A DNA stretch of 6,679 nucleotides from an uncultured Corynebacterium sp. (GTDB taxonomy: Bacteria > Actinomycetota > Actinomycetes > Mycobacteriales > Mycobacteriaceae), in assembly GCA_945631445.1 (NCBI GenBank), contig CALZCR010000097.1:1-6679 (forward strand), written 5' to 3'. A model generated the notes under the pieces. That model was given only the letters and a program-made list of their open reading frames with translations. It did not search any database and had not been told where the DNA came from. A program made the position numbers and the translations under genes. Shown here in pieces: positions 1 to 6,679 of this stretch (the first letter of the stretch is position 1; the number at the start of each line of letters is the position of its first letter).

Positions 1-30
1 CGCGCGGAAATGGAGCGTGGGGATGGTCAT
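1..30 (-). CDS. 5' end of a divergent gene (partial, 10 codons)
   Basis: Reading the minus strand from an ATG at 30-28 gives MTIPTLHFRA and leaves the window still open. Seven of the nine codons after the start end in C and two in G or T, which fits the GC-rich codon use of the genes nearby. The ATG has no Shine-Dalgarno sequence. It lies about 7 bp downstream of a good minus-strand promoter (TTGACA at 64-59, TAGGCT at 42-37), which is the spacing expected of a leaderless transcript; such mRNAs are common in actinobacteria. Ten residues are too few to name a product. An upstream in-frame ATG at 48-46 is excluded because TAG follows after one codon. The call rests on codon choice and promoter position only. 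Confidence 0.5.
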   Translation of the reverse strand, partial: MTIPTLHFRA

Positions 31-36
31 GGATCC

Positions 37-64
37 AGCCTAAGCCATTTTGTAGACGTGTCAA
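37..64 (-). promoter_or_regulatory. Putative sigma-A promoter of the divergent gene
   Basis: On the minus strand a perfect -35 TTGACA (64-59) is followed after 16 bp by TAGGCT (42-37), which fits the actinobacterial TAnnnT -10 pattern. The expected start of transcription is near position 30, the A of the divergent ATG. It mirrors the plus-strand promoter exactly about the axis 70.5. Confidence 0.5.
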
Positions 65-102
65 CAAGTGGGCGGCTTGAAAAGCCCTACCAATGGCTTA
101 GG
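39..102. repeat. Inverted repeat flanking the divergent promoters, possible operator
   Basis: CCTAAGCCATT (39-49) and AATGGCTTAGG (92-102) are perfect 11-bp inverted arms with a 42-bp spacer. Outside them GATCCAG (32-38) is matched by CTGGATC (108-114), offset by 5 bp. Each arm contains one of the two -10 boxes. This could be a pair of binding sites for a regulator that bridges the two promoters. It could also be simply a consequence of the promoter symmetry, or a duplicated and inverted promoter. Confidence 0.55.
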
Positions 103-104
103 AT
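77..104 (+). promoter_or_regulatory. Putative sigma-A promoter of the gltS-like gene
   Basis: TTGAAA (77-82) and TAGGAT (99-104) are separated by 16 bp, which fits a housekeeping promoter. Transcription would start near 111 and give a leader of about 80 nt before the GTG at 191. The -10 box lies inside the right arm of the inverted repeat described separately. Confidence 0.5.
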
Positions 105-190
105 TACCTGGATCTTAATCGTGATCGGCGCAACATCCCGTGCCCCCTGCCCGGGACGCCACCCACAGATGGAAAAGAAGAAGGTGAACC

Positions 191-1579
191 GTGGACGCCA
201 CCCCCTATACCCCCTTTGATCTGCTGATGGACGTGGGCTGGATCTCCCTGCTGATGGTGATCGGCAACATCCTGCGCAACCGCATCCGAGTATTCCAGCA
301 GCTCCTGCTGCCGGCCTCCATCACGGCCGGGCTGCTCGGCCTGTTATTCGGACCGGAGGTCCTCGGCTGGATCGGGTTCTCCGACCAGATCGGCGCCTAC
401 ACCACCATCCTCATCGCCGTGGTTTTCGCGGCCATGGCCTACTCGATGAACCTCGGCGGCACGGTCACCAAGGGCGCGCGCACCATGTGGAGCTACTCCA
501 CCGGCATGTTCATGGCGCAGTGGGGCCTGTTCATCCTCATCGGCGTGTACTTCTTCGCCCCCGTCTTCGGCACCGAGGACTGGTTCGGCATGATGCTGCC
601 CGTCGGCTTCGTCGGCGGTTTCGGCACCGCCGCCGCCGTCGGATCCTCCCTGGAGGCCGCCGGCGCGACGGCCGCCAGTTCCCTGGGCTTCACCTCCGCG
701 ACCGTCGGCACGCTGGCCGCCATCGTCGGCGGCGTCATCGTCGCCGCCTGGGGCGTACGCACCGGCCGCGCCTCCGGCTTCACCGACGGCCAGCTTCCCG
801 ACGAGATGCGCACCGGCTATATCGAGAAGATGGAGGACCGCCCCTCCATCGGCCGGGCCACCACCAACCCCTCGGCCATCGAGCCGCTGGCCCTGCACGC
901 CGGCATCGTCATCTTCACCGTCCTGGTCGCCTACCTGGTCAACGGTCTGATCAACGACATCTTCCCGGCGGTCTCCATCCCGCTGTTCGCGATGTCCTTC
1001 GTCATCGGCCTGCTCGGCCGCGGTCTGCTCACCGTGACCAAGCGCCCCGAGTACCTGGACAAGGAGACCGTCAGCACCATCTCCGGCGCCTCCACCGACT
1101 ACCTCATCGCCTTCGGCATCGCCTCCATCGTCCCGGCCGCCATCGCCGACTACTGGGTCGAACTGATCATCCTCTTCGTCCTCGGCGTGATCTTCTGCGT
1201 CATCTTCCTGTTCGTCGGCGCCCCGGTCTATTTCGGAAAGCATTGGCTCGAGCGCGGCATCTTCGGCTGGGGCTGGGCCACCGCCGCCGTGGCCACCGGC
1301 ATCGCCCTGCTCAAGATGGTCGACCCGAAGCAGAAGTCCGGCACCCTGAACGAATACGGGCTCGCCTACGTCGGCTTCGCCCCCTTCGAGATCGGCATGA
1401 CCATCCTCGCCCCCATCGCGGTATTGGCGGGCCTGACCGCCGGCTTCGGCTGGATCTCGCTGCTCGTCGCCGTGGTCATCCTCGGCATGGCGTTCGTGTT
1501 CAAGTGGGTGCCCGGCAGGGGAGGTCAGGCGCCCGGTGCGCCCGACGCCTCTTCGTCAGAGGCCTCGTCGGCGCCGTAA
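191..1579 (+). CDS. Sodium:glutamate symporter family protein (GltS-like)
   Basis: This 462-residue integral membrane protein resembles the ESS/GltS family, which takes up glutamate with Na+ across the cytoplasmic membrane. It starts with GTG; AAGG at 181-184 is a Shine-Dalgarno sequence 6 nt upstream. Hydrophobic segments fill residues 14-60, 70-88, 105-125, 132-158, 168-189, 234-256, 260-282, 303-345, 356-376 and 391-440. The two halves each hold a glycine-rich loop, GGFGTAAAVG (142-151) and GWGWATAAVATG (359-370), as expected of the family's inverted repeat with re-entrant loops. E. coli GltS is about 400 residues; the extra length here includes a hydrophilic loop around 190-230 and an Ala/Ser/Pro-rich tail (441-462). 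The histidine that I recall in the GGHGT motif of classical GltS is phenylalanine here. The family call is firm, but glutamate as substrate is an inference. It is probably a monocistronic unit, ending at the terminator at 1678-1719. Confidence 0.85.
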   Translation: MDATPYTPFDLLMDVGWISLLMVIGNILRNRIRVFQQLLLPASITAGLLGLLFGPEVLGWIGFSDQIGAYTTILIAVVFAAMAYSMNLGGTVTKGARTMWSYSTGMFMAQWGLFILIGVYFFAPVFGTEDWFGMMLPVGFVGGFGTAAAVGSSLEAAGATAASSLGFTSATVGTLAAIVGGVIVAAWGVRTGRASGFTDGQLPDEMRTGYIEKMEDRPSIGRATTNPSAIEPLALHAGIVIFTVLVAYLVNGLINDIFPAVSIPLFAMSFVIGLLGRGLLTVTKRPEYLDKETVSTISGASTDYLIAFGIASIVPAAIADYWVELIILFVLGVIFCVIFLFVGAPVYFGKHWLERGIFGWGWATAAVATGIALLKMVDPKQKSGTLNEYGLAYVGFAPFEIGMTILAPIAVLAGLTAGFGWISLLVAVVILGMAFVFKWVPGRGGQAPGAPDASSSEASSAP

Positions 1580-1601
1580 CTGCATCTGGCGGCCGCAGCT
1601 G

Positions 1602-1650
1602 TTGACAGCGGCGCCGCCATCGTCGACACTGTTTTTCTGGCGTCGACGCC
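1602..1650 (+). promoter_or_regulatory. Possible promoter and palindromic operator between gltS-like gene and its terminator
   Basis: TTGACA (1602-1607) is a perfect -35 box; 17 bp on lies GACACT (1625-1630), a weak -10. Just downstream GGCGTCGACGCC (1639-1650) is a perfect 12-bp palindrome, the size of a TetR-type half or full operator. A transcript starting near 1637 would meet the terminator at 1678-1719, so if active it would make either a short RNA or an attenuated leader for the exporter gene. The evidence is weak. Confidence 0.2.
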
Positions 1651-1677
1651 CTCAGCGGGGTATGCGGCGTCATTTCC

Positions 1678-1719
1678 GGTCGGTCGGGAACAGATGTTCC
1701 CGGCGGGCCCTTTTATTTT
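1678..1719 (+). terminator. Intrinsic terminator after the gltS-like gene
   Basis: The stem pairs 1678-1691 with 1696-1709 around the loop AGAT. Its top is the perfect CGGGAAC/GTTCCCG; the lower part has two G-T pairs and one G-G mismatch. It is followed by C and then TTTTATTTT (1711-1719). It lies about 100 bp after the gltS-like stop codon and separates that gene from the exporter. Confidence 0.75.
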
Positions 1720-1741
1720 CTTTAGCCTCGCTTTTGCGCCG

Positions 1742-1747
1742 TACGAT
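1742..1747 (+). promoter_or_regulatory. Candidate -10 box for the exporter-lipoprotein unit
   Basis: TACGAT at 1742-1747 fits the actinobacterial -10 pattern and lies just after the terminator, so a start near 1754 would leave a leader of about 17 nt containing the GGAG ribosome site. No convincing -35 box is visible, which is not unusual for corynebacterial promoters. Confidence 0.35.
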
Positions 1748-1770
1748 TTCCGAAAGGATCTGGAGCCGCC

Positions 1771-3246
1771 ATGTCCTCCAGCGCCGACAAGCCCCGCCTG
1801 CCTGCCACGCCCCCCGAAACCATGTCCCGCGACGTGATCGTCGTACTCGCGATACTCGTTTTCACCGCTTTCATCATGCTGGTCAACGAGACGACGCTGT
1901 CGGTCGCGCTACCGTCGATCATGGCGGACTTCGACGTCACCGCCGCCACCGCCCAATGGCTGTTGACCGGCGTGATGCTGACCATGGCGATCATGATGCC
2001 CGCCACCGGCTGGATCCTCGACCGTTTCACCACCCGGCAGGTCTACCTTTTCGCCGTCGTCATCTTTCTGGCCGGCACCGTGGTCGCGGCGATCTCGCCG
2101 ACGTTCACGGTCATGCTGCTCGGGCGTGTTCTCCAGGCCGTCGGCACCGCGGTGATCTTGCCGCTGCAGATGACCGTGGTCATGACCGTGGTGCCCCCAC
2201 ACCGCCGCGGCACCGTCATGGGCGCGATCTCCGTGGTCATGGCTGTGGGTCCGGCGCTCGGCCCCACCATCGCCGGCCTGATCATGTCCGTCGCCGACTG
2301 GCACATGATCTTCTGGGCCATGGTCCCGCTGGTGTCCGTCGCCGGCCTGATCGGCGCGTGGAAGCTCCACAATGTCGGCGAGCTCCGTTCCACGCCCCTG
2401 GACGTGTTCTCCGTGATCCTCTCCGCCTTCGCCTTCGGCGGCCTGGTCTACGGGTTGAGTTCCATCGGCATCATCATGGCCGGCGGCTCGACCGCCGCCG
2501 TCGCGATCGCCTTGAGCGTCGTCGGCGTCGTGGCCCTGGCGCTTTTCGTCTGGCGCCAAATCAGGCTGGGCAAGCGGGGGCGCGCTCTGCTGGACCTGCG
2601 TCCGCTCCGGGTGCGCAACTACACGCTGGCGATCACCTCCCTGCTGTTCCTGCATGCCGCGCTGCTCGGCGTCGTCAACACGCTGCCTCTGTTCCTGCAG
2701 GGCGCGTTGCTGACGACCGCGCTGGTCGCGGGAATGGTCAACCTGCCCGGCGGCATTTTGGAGACCATCGCCTCGCCGATCAGCGGCGCGCTCTTCGACC
2801 GGATCGGCGCCCGCGTGCTCGTGGTCCCCGGCGCCGCGGTCATGGCCGGCTCCCTGTTCTGGTTGTCCACCGTCGACCAGACCACCGAGGTGTGGGTCGT
2901 GGTGGTCATCTTCGCGATCCTCTCCGTCGGGCTGGCGTTTTGCCTGACCCCGCTGATGACGCTGTCGCTGGGGTCGTTGCCCAAGGACCTGTACTCCCAT
3001 GGTTCCGCGATCCTCAACACGTTGATGCAGCTGGCCGGCGCCGCCGGCACCGCCGTGCTCATCGCGATCTACTCCTACGGCAGCGAGACCGGCGGCGGCA
3101 CCCCGCAGGCGCAGGCCGACGGCTCGGGGGCGGCCTTCTTCGTCGCCGCGTGCCTCAGCGTCGCGGCGCTGGTCGCCGCCCTGTTCCTCCGGGAGCCTTC
3201 CGCGCGGGACAAGACCACCACGGTCACCGAGGTCGCACCGGCGTAA
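1771..3246 (+). CDS. MFS transporter, DHA2 family (EmrB/QacA-type, 14 helices)
   Basis: This 491-residue protein is a proton-driven exporter of the major facilitator superfamily, drug:H+ antiporter-2 group. Visible family motifs are the helix-1 signature NETTLSVALP (39-48), motif A GWILDRFTTRQ (80-90), motif B around LLGRVLQAVG (116-125, with R119), motif C VVMAVGPALGPTIAG (155-169), a second motif-A-like loop GALFDRIGAR (339-348), and the small-residue helix from 411 to 433 typical of DHA2 proteins. About 14 hydrophobic segments fit the length. In helix 1 the acidic residue of the usual LDxT motif is Glu40, a conservative change. ATG 1771 is chosen because GGAG lies 5 nt upstream; Met18 is a weaker alternative. 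The protein starts with a hydrophilic N-terminus of about 20 residues. The substrate cannot be told from the sequence. It lies 22 bp upstream of the lipoprotein gene, probably in one operon. Confidence 0.9.
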   Translation: MSSSADKPRLPATPPETMSRDVIVVLAILVFTAFIMLVNETTLSVALPSIMADFDVTAATAQWLLTGVMLTMAIMMPATGWILDRFTTRQVYLFAVVIFLAGTVVAAISPTFTVMLLGRVLQAVGTAVILPLQMTVVMTVVPPHRRGTVMGAISVVMAVGPALGPTIAGLIMSVADWHMIFWAMVPLVSVAGLIGAWKLHNVGELRSTPLDVFSVILSAFAFGGLVYGLSSIGIIMAGGSTAAVAIALSVVGVVALALFVWRQIRLGKRGRALLDLRPLRVRNYTLAITSLLFLHAALLGVVNTLPLFLQGALLTTALVAGMVNLPGGILETIASPISGALFDRIGARVLVVPGAAVMAGSLFWLSTVDQTTEVWVVVVIFAILSVGLAFCLTPLMTLSLGSLPKDLYSHGSAILNTLMQLAGAAGTAVLIAIYSYGSETGGGTPQAQADGSGAAFFVAACLSVAALVAALFLREPSARDKTTTVTEVAPA

Positions 3247-3256
3247 ACGTCGGCGA

Positions 3257-3271
3257 GAGGGAGAAAATATA
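3257..3271 (+). promoter_or_regulatory. Shine-Dalgarno sequence placing an ATA start codon
   Basis: GAGGGAG (3257-3263) is followed by the 5-nt spacer AAAAT and then ATA (3269-3271). This is ideal spacing for initiation at a triplet that should be ATG, and it decides the start of the downstream lipoprotein gene. Confidence 0.55.
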
Positions 3272-3910
3272 AAGAAGATTCGCGCGTTCGTCGGCGGCCT
3301 AGCGGCCATCCTCGTGCTCGCCGGCTGTGGAGCGGGAGGAGGCGATCTGCCGACGCCGTCGGTCTCCGACTCCACGGCCACGACCACGTCCACCACGACG
3401 AACACCAGCACGGTGGTGCAGTCTTCGACGGCTGCGGATTCCCATGAGCCCGTCGTTGATCCCGTCGAAGAGGTCGCTCCGGAGCCGACGGCGGCAGAAC
3501 CGTACATCGTGGAGTGCCTGTTCGGCACGCCCGGCCCGACGCTGATGTCGGACGGCAGCGTACGCACCACGGACCATTGTCTGCACCAGCCGGGCGCAGA
3601 GGAGTATCGCGCGGCGGAATCCGCCGCGGGCCTGTTCAACGCCCCCGGCGTCGGCTACCAGTGCCCCGGCACGGACTTCTGGGTGGACGACTCGTCGTCA
3701 TGTACTCCGGAGATCATCGGGCCGGAGAACGTCGCTTTCGCCGACGGCGGCACGTGCGCCGGCGCCATCTGCGGATACGGTCACAACTCGCAGGGCGAGA
3801 GGAATCCGACGTCCGGCGAACTGCAGACGTTGCACGGTTGTCAGGAGGGATACATCACCGACCCTGAGTTATGCGCTGCCGTGGCATGGGTGGACGGTTG
3901 GCAGTACTGA
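3269..3910 (+). CDS. Cysteine-rich secreted lipoprotein of unknown function (ATA start)
   Basis: Read from the ATA at 3269 the product is 213 residues. It has a basic n-region (KKIR), a hydrophobic core and the lipobox LAGC with Cys20 (17-20), so it would be exported, lipidated and held at the outer face of the membrane. A Thr/Ser-rich linker (about 31-55) and an acidic Pro/Glu stretch (about 58-77) lead to a compact domain (about 78-213) with eight cysteines at 83, 104, 132, 145, 163, 168, 191 and 202, enough for four disulfides. A typical segment is NPTSGELQTLHGCQEGYI (179-196). The first canonical start is GTG 3314; it would begin at MLAGC, without a signal peptide or ribosome site, so I consider it wrong. 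ATA is either a rare start codon, a start-loss mutation (ATG to ATA) or a sequencing error. I do not recognise the domain beyond a resemblance to corynebacterial secreted hypothetical proteins. It is probably cotranscribed with the exporter. Confidence 0.65.
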   Translation: MKKIRAFVGGLAAILVLAGCGAGGGDLPTPSVSDSTATTTSTTTNTSTVVQSSTAADSHEPVVDPVEEVAPEPTAAEPYIVECLFGTPGPTLMSDGSVRTTDHCLHQPGAEEYRAAESAAGLFNAPGVGYQCPGTDFWVDDSSSCTPEIIGPENVAFADGGTCAGAICGYGHNSQGERNPTSGELQTLHGCQEGYITDPELCAAVAWVDGWQY

Positions 3911-3961
3911 CCCGGGCCACCCGCCAGCCTGGCCTCCCCCGCGAGCGGATTTTCTCCTAAA

Positions 3962-3982
3962 CTTGAGTCGTACAGGCTCAAA
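3962..3982. promoter_or_regulatory. HAIR-type HspR operator, site 1 (distal)
   Basis: CTTGAGT (3962-3968), 7 bp, then GCTCAAA (3976-3982). The left half is identical to the known HAIR consensus CTTGAGT-N7-ACTCAAG and the right half matches at 5 of 7 positions. Its centre is 30 bp, about three helical turns, from site 2, so two repressor dimers could sit on the same face of the DNA. Confidence 0.7.
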
Positions 3983-3989
3983 CTTTTTT
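3963..3989 (+). terminator. Possible weak terminator of the lipoprotein unit, overlapping HAIR site 1
   Basis: In RNA, TTGAGTC (3963-3969) can pair with GGCTCAA (3975-3981), 7 pairs with one G-U, around the loop GTACA. After AC there is a run of six T (3984-3989). No other terminator is visible between the lipoprotein stop at 3910 and clpB. The stem is short, so efficiency is doubtful. Confidence 0.35.
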
Positions 3990-3991
3990 GG

Positions 3992-4017
3992 GTTGAGTGG
4001 AATAGACTCAACTCAAG
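3992..4017. promoter_or_regulatory. HAIR-type HspR operator, site 2 (proximal) with an extra half-site
   Basis: GTTGAGT (3992-3998), 7 bp, ACTCAAC (4006-4012) form a perfect dyad that differs from the HAIR consensus only at the outermost base of each arm. An additional ACTCAAG (4011-4017), identical to the consensus right half, overlaps its edge. HspR is the known repressor of clpB and dnaK in actinobacteria. Confidence 0.8.
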
Positions 4018-4023
4018 AGCGTT
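3999..4023 (+). promoter_or_regulatory. Putative sigma-H-type promoter of clpB
   Basis: GGAAT (3999-4003) and CGTT (4020-4023), 16 bp apart, match the GGAA(T/C)...(C)GTT pattern of actinobacterial SigH/SigR-type ECF sigma factors. In C. glutamicum clpB is known to be under SigH control. The -35 element lies in the central spacer of HAIR site 2, and the expected start near 4031 gives a leader of about 37 nt. Confidence 0.6.
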
Positions 4024-4067
4024 GTACCTAGTACCAACAAAATTTAGGAAAGAAAGGAACTCGCCAC

Positions 4068-6679
<2,612 letters not shown>

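Noticed and set aside
31..115. The inverted repeat considered as a miniature transposon or a riboswitch.
   Set aside because: No flanking target duplication is visible, and the predicted plus-strand transcript starts at about 111, so the repeat would not be in the RNA.
10..219. A 69-codon plus-strand frame upstream of the gltS-like gene.
   Set aside because: It runs across the divergent promoters and the predicted start of transcription near 111, and its codon use does not fit the genes around it.
487..1605. A 372-codon plus-strand frame inside the gltS-like gene.
   Set aside because: It is an Arg/His/Pro-rich shadow of the transporter gene.
1536..3272. A 578-codon plus-strand frame overlapping the exporter in another frame.
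   Set aside because: It is arginine- and histidine-rich with no family motif, and it spans the terminator at 1678-1719. The exporter frame has clear MFS motifs.
1909..3639. A 576-codon minus-strand frame opposite the exporter and lipoprotein genes.
   Set aside because: The translation is low-complexity Asp/Gly/Arg/His text typical of antisense shadows, and it crosses two well-supported genes.
3914..3934. GGCCA...TGGCC hairpin after the lipoprotein gene, considered as a terminator.
   Set aside because: The stem has five pairs with a large loop and no T-run follows it.
4021..4038. Imperfect palindrome (GTTG, GTAC, GTAC, CAAC) at the expected clpB transcript start.
   Set aside because: It is short and imperfect and matches no operator I can name; chance is a sufficient explanation.

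Overview
The window looks like chromosomal DNA of a high-GC actinobacterium, most likely a Corynebacterium. The reasons are the strong G/C bias at third codon positions, a GltS-type transporter and a DHA2 exporter next to each other, a cysteine-rich secreted lipoprotein of a type I associate with corynebacteria, and a clpB gene preceded by two HAIR-type (HspR) operators and a sigma-H-like promoter. The genus is inferred from these features; no database search was run.

Layout. Positions 1-30 (minus strand) appear to hold the first ten codons of a divergent gene. Positions 31-115 are a compact divergent promoter region in which two promoters are mirror images, with their -10 boxes inside the arms of an 11-bp inverted repeat. 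A sodium:glutamate symporter family gene follows (191-1579, +), then a strong intrinsic terminator (1678-1719). A 14-helix MFS/DHA2 exporter (1771-3246, +) is followed 22 bp later by a small lipoprotein gene (3269-3910, +). The lipoprotein's signal peptide can only be completed if translation starts at an ATA codon that sits perfectly behind a Shine-Dalgarno sequence. Positions 3911-4067 hold the heat-shock control region. The disaggregase gene clpB (from 4068, +) fills the rest and is still open at the window end, although a very stable hairpin starts at 6647.

How the parts work together. Three independent transcription units are likely: gltS-like alone, exporter plus lipoprotein, and clpB. 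The clpB unit is the most clearly regulated: the -35 element of the putative sigma-H promoter lies in the central spacer of one HspR operator, so repressor and stress sigma factor would compete for the same DNA. clpB also carries a strong internal Shine-Dalgarno/GTG pair at the end of the N-domain, matching in position the internal start that gives the short ClpB isoform in E. coli.

I saw no mobile element, CRISPR array, tRNA or rRNA. I also saw no clear new multi-gene system. The unusual signals are regulatory and translational: the mirrored promoters, the ATA start, the operator/promoter/terminator overlaps and the odd clpB 3' end.
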